From an uncultured Actinomycetes bacterium (GTDB taxonomy: Bacteria; Actinomycetota; Actinomycetes; S36-B12), in NCBI GenBank assembly GCA_903832025.1, contig CAIKZY010000170.1, positions 1-37,957 of the forward strand: a stretch of DNA of 37,957 bases, given 5' to 3'. Shown here one piece after another: positions 19,608 through 28,316 of this stretch (position 1 is its first letter; the number at the start of each line of letters is the position of its first letter). The notes beneath the pieces were generated by a model. The model was not told the DNA's origin. It saw only the letters and a list, made by a program, of their open reading frames with translations, and made no database searches. The position numbers were made by a program, and so were the translations under genes.

Positions 19608-20231
19608 GTGGCACCGGCAGACGATGAGCGAAGTGCACCGTTGGGTATTCGCACCGGCGGTGCGGCATGGAACGCCATCCATCTGCAGATTGCCCAAGGC
19701 GCCCTGACTGAACTCGCGCAAGAGGGCTATTCGGCATTCAGTATCGAAGGAGTGGCAGCGGTTGCTGGGGTCAATAAGCGCACCATCTACCGTCATTACT
19801 CCAGTCGGCTGGAACTGGCACTTGCCGGGATCGCCCAGATGCAAACATTTCAGGGGTGGGGTTCGAACACTGGCACTCCCAAGCAACGACTTCGTGCGGC
19901 CGTGGAGCGCGGTGCGAAGAATGCCGACCTGCTGCCCGCCATCATGGCTACCTGCGCGATGTATGAGGATCAGGAACCGGAATTGATGGCACAGTTACGC
20001 GAACGTGTGCTCAGTGCCAGGCAGGATGCCATCAGCGCGTTCCTCGCGCAGGGTGTGCAAGAGGGCTGGGCTCGCGCTGACATCCATGCTTGGCAAGTGC
20101 TCGCCTTGATTGACGGGTTGAATGCTTCGGTCACCGCCGGGCTTGGACCATTGGGTAACCCGCGCAAGCGAGTGTCGGCATATACCGATGCAGTGTGGAG
20201 GTACCTTGCCTGTGACCCGGATGCGGAGTAG
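19608..20231 (+). CDS. TetR/AcrR-family transcriptional regulator
   Basis: N-terminal HTH: LTELAQEGYSAFSIEGVAAVAGVNKRTIYRHYSSRLELALAG. Confidence 0.93.
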   Translation: MAPADDERSAPLGIRTGGAAWNAIHLQIAQGALTELAQEGYSAFSIEGVAAVAGVNKRTIYRHYSSRLELALAGIAQMQTFQGWGSNTGTPKQRLRAAVERGAKNADLLPAIMATCAMYEDQEPELMAQLRERVLSARQDAISAFLAQGVQEGWARADIHAWQVLALIDGLNASVTAGLGPLGNPRKRVSAYTDAVWRYLACDPDAE

Positions 20232-20291
20232 TGGCTCGTCACATGACCTGCATGTGACACCCAGCTGACTTGGAGCACCCAGCAGTTTCGG

Positions 20292-20861
20292 TCACCGAAG
20301 TCTGAGGTGGTAGTTCCATGGTAGGAATCCCGGGCGCGGCGAGGAACTCCAGCTGATCACGACCGATTGACTCTCGGCGCCGACGGTCAGCAGGTGGTCG
20401 GACACGGTGCAGGATGCTGACGGAAAGCACGCCACCAGGACATGAGTCCTGCTTCCGCTGCGCAGCGTGGGGGCATCCAGGAGCACCTGGCTTGGCGTTG
20501 GCCGTGACGGTTTCCAGTTGTCAATCGGGCGATCGGTGGTCCCGTGCCGCGCCACGGGCGCGACCGTTGATGCCAGAGCAGGCGAATCACGTGGTGGCTG
20601 CAGAGCAATCGTGGGCTGCGGTGACTCCGGAACCGGCGCCAGGGCATCAGATGGTGGCTTGCGGGAGTCCGGTCGTTGAACGGCAGTACCGGGTGGGCGT
20701 TCTCCAGCAAGGAGAAGCGAAGGTTGAGAGGTATCGGGACGCCGGCCGCTACTGGATTGCGCTTGCACGTGGGATGAAGTTGGCCGCACGGAGAATGCCA
20801 ATCCGACGATCGGCACGGCAAAGGCTGCGCCAATTAGGGCAAGTCGAATTCTGGGATCCAT
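20292..20861 (-). CDS. Hypothetical membrane-anchored/exported Pro-rich protein
   Basis: MDPRIRLALIGAAFAVPIVGLAFSV TM/signal segment followed by Pro/Ser-rich region; single continuous ORF. Confidence 0.5.
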   Translation of the reverse strand: MDPRIRLALIGAAFAVPIVGLAFSVRPTSSHVQAQSSSGRRPDTSQPSLLLAGERPPGTAVQRPDSRKPPSDALAPVPESPQPTIALQPPRDSPALASTVAPVARHGTTDRPIDNWKPSRPTPSQVLLDAPTLRSGSRTHVLVACFPSASCTVSDHLLTVGAESQSVVISWSSSPRPGFLPWNYHLRLR

Positions 20862-21105
20862 CACGCCTCGATTCGGTATCTGTCACATAGACGTGCATAG
20901 ATGCCATTCAGTTCCCTGGCACGCGAAATGATCTGAAGTCCGAAGGGCGCAGGACGCAGGACGCCGTGCTCGATCGAGTGCGCGCGACCGTTGACAGGCC
21001 GCGGTCCAGCAGCTTCCGTTCGCCCATGCCGTGCTCAAGCGCTCAGAAGTGCCCTGCCATTCGTGCCGCAAATCCGGCATTGGTCCTGGATCGGGTCAGA
21101 GGGCG

Positions 21106-21927
21106 CTATTGCGCCATGCGATCCAGCAGCCGTGATGACCATAGGATCATGACCGTGGCCGCAACGATGAGGACTGCGTAATCCAGCCACAAGTTGGTTG
21201 GGAGGCCGATGAGCAGTCCGCGTAACGCGCTGACTTCATAGCTGAGGGGATTGACCTTGCTGATTACTTGAAGCCATTTGGGCATCAGGGCTACGGGGTA
21301 CAAGGCGTTTGACGCGAAGAACAGAGGCATCGTGATGGCCTGTCCGATGCCCATAACTCGGTCTCGGTTCTTCACCAAGCCAGCGATCATCATGGAGAGG
21401 CAGGCGAAGAAGATCGTTCCCAAGGCCACGATGGACGCTGCCCCAAGGAGTCGAATGGGATTCCACGTCAAAGCCACGCCCAGCAGCGCGGCGGTGATTA
21501 ACACGATCACGACCTGCACCAAGGCACGCACCGTTGCCGCGAAGGACTTTCCGGCAACCAATGCCGCACGGGGAGTGGGGGTGACCAGGAGCTTTGCCAG
21601 AATGCCGGCATCCCGGTCCCAGACCATCAGCACCCCGTAGAAGATGGCAACGAACATGCCGGACTGGGCGATGATTCCCGGGGCGAGGTAATCCAAGTAG
21701 GGGACGTTCCCCGTTGGAATCATCCGGATATGGGTGAAGGTCTCGCCGAAGATCACCAGCCACAGCACAGGCTGAATTGCTCGGGTGACCAGTTCGAGTC
21801 TGTCGTGCCGGAGCTTTTGGATCTCCACGAGGCAAAATGTCCAGGCCCTGCGGGGAAGCAAGGTCAGGGAGGACACCGTGCGCTGCTCAGCCAACGCGGC
21901 GTGCTGTACGACGGGTGCTTCGGACAT
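21106..21927 (-). CDS. ABC-2 type transporter permease (DrrB-like)
   Basis: ABC-2 membrane protein pattern with 6 TM segments; overlaps the ATPase gene. Confidence 0.9.
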   Translation of the reverse strand: MSEAPVVQHAALAEQRTVSSLTLLPRRAWTFCLVEIQKLRHDRLELVTRAIQPVLWLVIFGETFTHIRMIPTGNVPYLDYLAPGIIAQSGMFVAIFYGVLMVWDRDAGILAKLLVTPTPRAALVAGKSFAATVRALVQVVIVLITAALLGVALTWNPIRLLGAASIVALGTIFFACLSMMIAGLVKNRDRVMGIGQAITMPLFFASNALYPVALMPKWLQVISKVNPLSYEVSALRGLLIGLPTNLWLDYAVLIVAATVMILWSSRLLDRMAQ

Positions 21928-22696
21928 TGCCCATCCCTCCCTTCGCAGTAGCTTCCAATGTGTCGCCGGTGTGGTAGCGGAAGACATCTTCCAACGAGGT
22001 GCCAGGTCCCAAGGCGGCCTTCAGGTCCGCGGGAGCGCCGAAGGCGCGAAGCTGGCCTCGGTGCATCAACGCCACTGCGTCACACAACTGGTCAGCCTCC
22101 TCCATGTAGTGCGTCGTGAGCAGTACGGAGGTCCCGACTTCATCGCGCATAAAGCGCACTCGCTCCCACACGCTGTCTCGAGCCACGGGGTCCAGGCCAA
22201 CGGTCGGCTCGTCGAGGATCAGCAGCGCAGGAGCGTTCACCAGCGCCTGCGCTAATTCAAGCCGGCGAACCATGCCGCCGGAATATCCACCCGCCGGGCG
22301 ATCGGCCGCATCCAGCAAATTCATTGCGGCCAGGACCTCATTGACCCGGTCGGTTCGTTGCTTTCGGGGGATATCAAACAGCCGGGCGAACAACTCCACG
22401 TTCTGACGGCCGGTCAGGGCAGCCTCAATCGATAACTGTTGAGGGACGTAGCCAATGAGCCGGCGAACGGCCATCTTCTGGCGCGCGGCGTCCAGGCCGA
22501 AGATGTGCACACTGCCCGTCTGGATTGGCAGCAGGGTATTCAGGACGCGAATGGTCGTGGTCTTCCCCGCTCCATTCGGGCCGAGCAGGCCCACAATTTG
22601 ACCTTGTTCAACGGTCAGATCCAGCCCGCTGACTGCAGCAAAATCCTTGAACATATACGTCAAGTCGCGGCATTCCACCGCCGGCGAAGTGTTCAC
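21887..22696 (-). CDS. ABC transporter ATP-binding protein (DrrA-like)
   Basis: Walker A GLLGPNGAGKTTTI, signature YSGGMVRRLELAQAL, Walker B LLILDEPTVGLD. Confidence 0.96.
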   Translation of the reverse strand: MNTSPAVECRDLTYMFKDFAAVSGLDLTVEQGQIVGLLGPNGAGKTTTIRVLNTLLPIQTGSVHIFGLDAARQKMAVRRLIGYVPQQLSIEAALTGRQNVELFARLFDIPRKQRTDRVNEVLAAMNLLDAADRPAGGYSGGMVRRLELAQALVNAPALLILDEPTVGLDPVARDSVWERVRFMRDEVGTSVLLTTHYMEEADQLCDAVALMHRGQLRAFGAPADLKAALGPGTSLEDVFRYHTGDTLEATAKGGMGNVRSTRRTARRVG

Positions 22697-23157
22697 GCCG
22701 CGGCCGCATTCAGTGACGCGGCGATCCGCTCCAGGACAGGCAGCGAGCTCTTGAGCAGGGTTCGATCATCGGGGCTCAGTTCAGCAAGAGCGAGTTGAAC
22801 CGCATCCATCCGCGCATCGCGCCAATCCTGCACCTGTCGAGCAGCACGTGGGGTCAATCGCAGGCGCTTGACACGTCGATCATCACCGTGTGTATCCGAT
22901 TGCAGCAGTCCGGCCTCGCGCAACGTCCGTACCAGCGTGGAAACGGTGTTTGGCGCCAAGGCAAGTGCCGAGGCGGCGTCGTTGACGCAGATATTCGGCA
23001 TGCGGCGCACACACCGAAGCAGCTCCATCTCAGCGGTGGTGACCGATCGGATGTCTTCGGGCGGAACGGCCGCCGCGGCGATCGCTCGTCGCAGGAGCCC
23101 ATTGCGTTCCACCAGTTCTTCTGCGAGCCGGGCTACCGCAGTGGTGCTGAGTGCCAT
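22693..23157 (-). CDS. MarR-family transcriptional regulator
   Basis: wHTH: NICVNDAASALALAPNTVSTLVRTLREAGLLQSDTHGDDRRVKRLRLTPRA; 4-bp overlap with ABC ATPase gene. Alternative start at 23163. Confidence 0.9.
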   Translation of the reverse strand: MALSTTAVARLAEELVERNGLLRRAIAAAAVPPEDIRSVTTAEMELLRCVRRMPNICVNDAASALALAPNTVSTLVRTLREAGLLQSDTHGDDRRVKRLRLTPRAARQVQDWRDARMDAVQLALAELSPDDRTLLKSSLPVLERIAASLNAAAA

Positions 23158-23168
23158 GCACATCACAT

Positions 23169-23187
23169 TATCTCTGTTACAGAGATA
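23169..23187. promoter_or_regulatory. MarR operator candidate TATCTCTG-TTA-CAGAGATA
   Basis: Perfect 8-bp inverted repeat with 3-bp spacer, 11 bp upstream of the MarR start. Confidence 0.8.
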
Positions 23188-23375
23188 CTTCAAGAGCAGA
23201 TCAGGACCACTGGGCTTACCGCAGGGACATGCACCGTGGCTTGGTCCATCAGCCGTTGAAGTGGGTGCAGCCACCGTCACTCAGCGTCATGCTGTGCACG
23301 GGTACACGGGTCGGGTCAGAACATGCTGCGGGAGTCGAACACCGTCGTGGCCGCTGCTCCGGATTGCCGAGCGCG

Positions 23376-23645
23376 TCAGGACCTGGTCATCTCCGCTGGT
23401 GCGGAATCCAAGACCCGTTGTATCGCGAGCACGAGCTCGCGGGCCCCCTGAGCGGTGAGCTCAAGGGCCACTCGCTCCCCGGCAACAGCATTCGGAATCG
23501 CAAAGTCAATATTCACGGTGTGCTCAGCGGTCGCATGAGCCGGATGGTCGAAATACACCACCGCCTGCTGGACGCGGGACCACTGCGTACCTGGCCCTTT
23601 CACGCTGGCGGTCACCGGTGCAGTCACCGTCAGGTAGGTGCACAT
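23376..23645 (-). CDS. DUF6295-like hypothetical protein
   Basis: MCTYLTVTAPVTASVKGPGTQWSRVQQAVVYFDHPAHATAEHTVNIDF..., resembling the small actinobacterial DUF6295 family. Confidence 0.7.
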   Translation of the reverse strand: MCTYLTVTAPVTASVKGPGTQWSRVQQAVVYFDHPAHATAEHTVNIDFAIPNAVAGERVALELTAQGARELVLAIQRVLDSAPAEMTRS

Positions 23646-23646
23646 G

Positions 23647-24390
23647 TCATGCCCCCAATGCGTGAGCGAAGAAATCCCGGATGCGATCCCAGCCGTCCAA
23701 TGCCGCCTCGACTCGGTACGAATCGCGATCGACGTTGAAGAATGCATGCCCTGCACGTGGGTAGGCATGGATCTGGTGCTGCTTGCCGTTGGCGCTGAGT
23801 ACCTGGCTCAATTCAGCGACCTGTTCTGGGCTCGGGAATTGATCGTCCTGGCCGAAGAGGCCAAGCAGGGGTGCACGAAGATTCGGCAGTTGATCCACCA
23901 GGTTCGTGACTTTCAGCGGAAATTCATCGGTTGGTGTCCCGGTGACGAATGCGCCGTAGCAGTCCACGACGGCATCGACATGCACATTGCAGCCGGCAAG
24001 GACGGCTTGCCGTCCACCCGAGCAGTAGCCGATCACCCCAACTTTGCCGTTGGCCGTGTCCAGGCTGCGAAGCAGTGCTGCCGCACCGGTCACGTCGTCG
24101 ATGAGCTGGCTGTCCAATATTCCGCCGGCAGCGCGCACCAGCGCGGCCGCATCGTCGGGGGTGGCTTGGGGAGCCTGCCGCCAGTACAAGTTCGGCATCA
24201 CCGCGTCGTACCCCATCGCCGCGAATCGACGCGTGATTTCCCGGGAACCGCGATCAAATCCGGGCAGGTGGTGAATGACCACCACCCCGCCGCGGGCGCT
24301 TTGCCCGGTGGGGCGGGCCAGATACCCCTGGATGGCATCGCCGTTCCCACTGGGAAACTCGATGAATTCACACTTCATGGCATCGCTCAT
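23647..24390 (-). CDS. Dienelactone hydrolase-family alpha/beta hydrolase
   Basis: GYLARPTG, VVVIHHLPGFD, GVIGYCSGG nucleophile Cys, FGQDDQFPS, YPRAGHAFFN. Confidence 0.9.
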   Translation of the reverse strand: MSDAMKCEFIEFPSGNGDAIQGYLARPTGQSARGGVVVIHHLPGFDRGSREITRRFAAMGYDAVMPNLYWRQAPQATPDDAAALVRAAGGILDSQLIDDVTGAAALLRSLDTANGKVGVIGYCSGGRQAVLAGCNVHVDAVVDCYGAFVTGTPTDEFPLKVTNLVDQLPNLRAPLLGLFGQDDQFPSPEQVAELSQVLSANGKQHQIHAYPRAGHAFFNVDRDSYRVEAALDGWDRIRDFFAHALGA

Positions 24391-24473
24391 GGCGGGCAGG
24401 GTAGCGTGTTTGAACTGTGCATGTTGGCCATGCACTGGTCACCTGAGGCAGGGATTCCAGATACCGTGGCGTC

Positions 24474-24947
24474 GTGCCCGCACCAGTCGTCCGCCTGAGT
24501 GTGCTGAACGCGGATCAGCCAACGCCGCTGGTGGAATCCAGGTTCGACCAGTGGGGTGAGACCACCCATCGGCCAGAAGGCCTGGAGCGGTGGGCTATCG
24601 AGCTTGATCCTAGCGGTGAATGGGTGATCGCCGGTTCGGTTAGCGCGCACCAGGTGTGGTACGGGCCAAACCAGGGCTCCATGGCTATCAACATCGGGAT
24701 CTCGCTGCGGCCAGAGTTTCGAGGAAGCGGCATCGCGCAGGTGGCCGTGTGCGATCTGGTGGCTCAGTTGCATGATCGAGGTATCGCCAGAGTCGAGGCT
24801 TCCACTGACGTGGACAACACACCGGCCCAGCGATTGCTGAGCCGGTGTGGATTTACCTATGAAGGTGTGGCTCACGGCGCTCAGGTTCGCGCTGATGGCC
24901 GTCATGACCTGCAGATATGGTCACATCTGCAGGTCACCAACGGCTAG
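24474..24947 (+). CDS. GNAT-family N-acetyltransferase
   Basis: INIGISLRPEFRGSGIAQVAVCDLV...VEASTDVDNTPAQRLLSRCGFTYEGV. Confidence 0.88.
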   Translation: MPAPVVRLSVLNADQPTPLVESRFDQWGETTHRPEGLERWAIELDPSGEWVIAGSVSAHQVWYGPNQGSMAINIGISLRPEFRGSGIAQVAVCDLVAQLHDRGIARVEASTDVDNTPAQRLLSRCGFTYEGVAHGAQVRADGRHDLQIWSHLQVTNG

Positions 24948-26425
24948 ACGACCCTGTAATCGCGCGAGGTGGAGTAGGCATTCCATTGACCGGGAATCTC
25001 CGGTGCGGTTCCCCTGACCGAGCAACGGCCTCGCTTGACCAATTTCAGCACGCGCGCACCGTACTTGTCGGTCGCGACCTTGCAGTAGGACCCACCGGCG
25101 GTCACTTGCCAGGTGATGGCCTGGTTGAGATTGGTGACGGTGCCCTTCTTCGCCAGCGTCAAGACCTTGTTGACCTTGTAACTGCCCGACTTCGGTGCCG
25201 AGACATTGGCGGTTTGCGTTCCGGCACTTTGGGTGATGATGAAGACCAGCTTGCCCGGGGCGTACCCATTTCCACCGGCGGTGGTGGCAGTCACGGTGCA
25301 GTTGCCGCCGACACCCCGCACGCTAAACGTGGTAGTCGTCGGATCGTAGGAGCACGGCCCCACCACAGCGACATTGACCGGCAGCCCGGCCTGTGAGGAA
25401 ATCGTCGCTTTCATCGAGGCGCCGTTGGCCAGGCGGTAGGAGGCATTGTTCAAGATCGGGCCGCTGGGCCCATCCGGATTGATCGTGATGACATCGCTCT
25501 TCAGCGCAGGGACAACGGCCACCACTTTGGTATCCGATGAGGCAGAAACGCCATTGCCACCGGAGTAGGTGGCCACGACCTGCGGATTGCCGAGCGCGGT
25601 GGGCACCCACGTCACTGATGCAGATCCATTGGCCACGGCTCGGGTCCCGATATTGGTGCCATTGACCGTGAACGTCACGTTGCCAGTACCGGATGTCGGA
25701 TTGATATTCGCAGTCACTGTCACCGGGGAGTTCTGGTAATTGGTCTGGGGAACGACCAGCGAAACGGTCGATCCCTGGGCGGATACGCGCGTGGTGGTGG
25801 TGGGGCTTGGGTTCGAGCGCGTGGCGTTGGCGTCACCGTTATAGATGGCGTAGAAGGCGACGTTGCCATTGACGTTCCCCACGTTGTAACTCAAGTTGGC
25901 GGTTCCTTGGGCATTGACCGATGCGTTGCCAATGCTGTTCCCACTTGACGTGGTGTAGAAGCTCACCGATCCGGTCGGGGCGTAACTTCCGGTCTTGGCT
26001 CGCACCTGAGCACTCAGGGTGATGGTGGACCCACTGGCAGCAGTACCCGGGGAGGTGATAGTGGTGGTTGTCCCAACGGTGGATATGTACACGCTGGTGG
26101 AATCACTGCCGCCCTGGTTGTAGGTCGCGGACAGATTGACGCGCTGCCCGCCAACGTTGGGAATCCAGTTCACTTGAGCGTCATAGCCGTACTGCGGGCC
26201 GACATTGTCGGTGCCAATCACCGTGCCGTTGGCGGTGAAGGTCACTGTTCCTGATGAGCCGAGGCCACCGGAATTCACCTGCGCATCAATCACTTGGCTC
26301 ACACCAACAGTGCCTGGATTGACGGACAAGGTCACCTGCGAGTCAGCGCTCGCCGGCTGTGCGGCAACCAATCCGATTCCGGCCACCGCTATGGCTGCGA
26401 TTGCAGCAATAACACCCTTCACCAC
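24944..26425 (-). CDS. Secreted protein with bacterial Ig-like repeats
   Basis: Signal peptide MVKGVIAAIAAIAVAGIGLVAAQPASA; repeated Ig-like modules (GTVTFTANGTVIGT..., GSVSFYTTSSGNSIG..., GNVTFTVNGTNIGT...). Confidence 0.87.
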   Translation of the reverse strand: MVKGVIAAIAAIAVAGIGLVAAQPASADSQVTLSVNPGTVGVSQVIDAQVNSGGLGSSGTVTFTANGTVIGTDNVGPQYGYDAQVNWIPNVGGQRVNLSATYNQGGSDSTSVYISTVGTTTTITSPGTAASGSTITLSAQVRAKTGSYAPTGSVSFYTTSSGNSIGNASVNAQGTANLSYNVGNVNGNVAFYAIYNGDANATRSNPSPTTTTRVSAQGSTVSLVVPQTNYQNSPVTVTANINPTSGTGNVTFTVNGTNIGTRAVANGSASVTWVPTALGNPQVVATYSGGNGVSASSDTKVVAVVPALKSDVITINPDGPSGPILNNASYRLANGASMKATISSQAGLPVNVAVVGPCSYDPTTTTFSVRGVGGNCTVTATTAGGNGYAPGKLVFIITQSAGTQTANVSAPKSGSYKVNKVLTLAKKGTVTNLNQAITWQVTAGGSYCKVATDKYGARVLKLVKRGRCSVRGTAPEIPGQWNAYSTSRDYRVV

Positions 26426-26865
26426 ATGCTCCCTCTACCTACCGGTGATCCGATGGGATCTCCTTTGGAAGGCTACCTGCGGTACTCGGCTTTGCCTACG
26501 GCCAACACGGCTACGGTTTGGTAAAGACTTCCACGGCTGCGCGGGACTGCTCGTCAGCGATTGCAGCCCCGCCACCCGAAATGATGAGCACCCATACTCC
26601 GGTCACCGCATTGGGCCGACGTGGCCGTACTCCAATGCGCCCAGGTGCCCCTGAGTCGTCCGAAGTCGAAGGCACCTTTCTCCTCTATGTGAAGATCGCG
26701 TCGGCGTGCGGCACGGTGCTCATGGGTACCGAGGTCGTGAAGCTCATGGGCCACGCCATGCACTTGGGTAACGACATCGTGCTCAGCATGCGTTTGTGCG
26801 CAGCATGCATTGGGGGCTGCATGCATTTGGGCAGGCGGACCGGTCCCGATCTGCCGTCCGGGCGC

Positions 26866-27960
26866 TCATCCCTGGGCGATGAGACGCTGGAGCAGCTCGA
26901 TGTTGGTCTGGATGTCCGGGTCATTTGGGAGGAACTCCTGAGCCTTGCGGTTGTGCTTCAGCGATAGCCTCAGATTTCCCACTTTGTAATAGCACAGGCC
27001 AAGCTCCTTATGCGGTAGCCAGGTGCGGTACGGATGCAATTGCACCGACCAGGCGCTGTCACTGCCCGACGCAGGGGTGAGGGCCTGCTGATACCAGTAG
27101 ATGGCCTGGCTGTACTGCTCGCGACGAACGAAGCGTTCGGCAACGCGACAGGAGAACTCGGGCTGGGGAACGTCGAGGTCAAAGGACCGAAGCGTGCACT
27201 GCCACTCGCCGTCCAGATCTCCGACATGGTGATAGCAGATACCGAGATTGTGCAGCGTGAAGAGCTTGAGATGGGTCTCGTTTGGGTTTCCTGCGAGGAA
27301 TCGCTCATGCATCTGGATTGCTTGCTCATACCGTTCGTGCATCTGCAGTTCACGACCGTAATGGAAGATATCGGTGAGGGATAGTTCCCGTCCGGCAGCA
27401 ATGTGCCGCTCGTAGATCGAGAGATTTCGATCCGATTTGAGTCCGTCTCCGGTCGGCTTTTGATGGGTCACGACAATGTCACTGTCCAGGAAGTGGAACA
27501 TGCGCTCGGTGCTGAGATCCTCATGAACGATGCCGTGCCATTGGAATCCCATTGACTTGCGAACGATGCGAAAACGACGCGTGCTCGACGTGACATTTCC
27601 AGCCTCGTCGAACGAGGTGTGATAGACCATGGACACCGCATCGACGCCGGGATCCAGCGTGGCCTTGAGCGCTGTGAGTTTGCGGCGATCTGGTTCACGC
27701 AGCACATCGTCAGCATCGAGCCACATGATGTAGTCCATCTCCGCATGGGCGAAGGACGCATTGCGGGCGGCAGCGAAATCGTCAATCCAGGTGAAGTCGA
27801 ATACGCGGGCTCCGTGCTCGATGGCAACAGACTTGGTCGCGTCAACGGACCCGGTGTCTAGCACGATGATTTCATCGGCGATCCCGGCCATCGAGTCCAG
27901 GCACCGTCCCAGCGTGTGCTCCTCGTCTCGGACGATCAGGCACAGGCTCAGCGAAATCAC
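26866..27960 (-). CDS. Family 2 glycosyltransferase with C-terminal TPR repeats
   Basis: SLCLIVRDEEHTLGRCLDSMAGIADEIIVLDTGSVDAT..., IMWLDADDVL (DxD), C-terminal TPR-like LGICYHHVGDLDGEW..., ELGLCYYKVGNLRLSLKHN. Confidence 0.92.
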   Translation of the reverse strand: MISLSLCLIVRDEEHTLGRCLDSMAGIADEIIVLDTGSVDATKSVAIEHGARVFDFTWIDDFAAARNASFAHAEMDYIMWLDADDVLREPDRRKLTALKATLDPGVDAVSMVYHTSFDEAGNVTSSTRRFRIVRKSMGFQWHGIVHEDLSTERMFHFLDSDIVVTHQKPTGDGLKSDRNLSIYERHIAAGRELSLTDIFHYGRELQMHERYEQAIQMHERFLAGNPNETHLKLFTLHNLGICYHHVGDLDGEWQCTLRSFDLDVPQPEFSCRVAERFVRREQYSQAIYWYQQALTPASGSDSAWSVQLHPYRTWLPHKELGLCYYKVGNLRLSLKHNRKAQEFLPNDPDIQTNIELLQRLIAQG

Positions 27961-28171
27961 GTCGGAATCCTCTCACGGTCCCTGACCGTTTGCTGCTGTC
28001 GCTGAGTGTCTGCCCGTGACGTGGCGGCAGGGGACTCGTTACCTCCTGATGGGCCCGCACGACCGCTCCGGAGCGTACCGAAGGTCCTCGGGCTCAGCGG
28101 CTTGGTGCACGCGCATCGGGGCTGGCTGATCATTCACGGGACACGATCTGAGGCACATGATGAAGTCGGGC

Positions 28172-28247
28172 GACGTGCCCGGACCTGCGACGTGCCCGGA
28201 CCTGCGACGTGCCCGGACCTGCGACGTGCCCGGACCTGCGACGTGCC
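28172..28247. repeat. 17-bp tandem repeat GACGTGCCCGGACCTGC, about 4.5 copies
   Basis: Exact units at 28172-28188, 28189-28205, 28206-28222, 28223-28239 plus partial GACGTGCC. Confidence 0.97.
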
Positions 28248-28285
28248 ACGCGCTACGCGTCGAGTTTTCAGTCAGACTCAGTCGA

Positions 28286-28316
28286 TGTCACGTTGCGGTG
28301 TCACGTTGCGATGTCA
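28286..28316. repeat. 13-bp tandem repeat TGTCACGTTGCG(G/A), about 2.4 copies
   Basis: TGTCACGTTGCG at 28286-28297 and 28299-28310, then TGTCA overlapping the propeller stop codon. Confidence 0.9.

Noticed and set aside
28172-28247. CRISPR array
   Set aside because: Repeats are contiguous 17-bp units without spacers and no cas genes are present.
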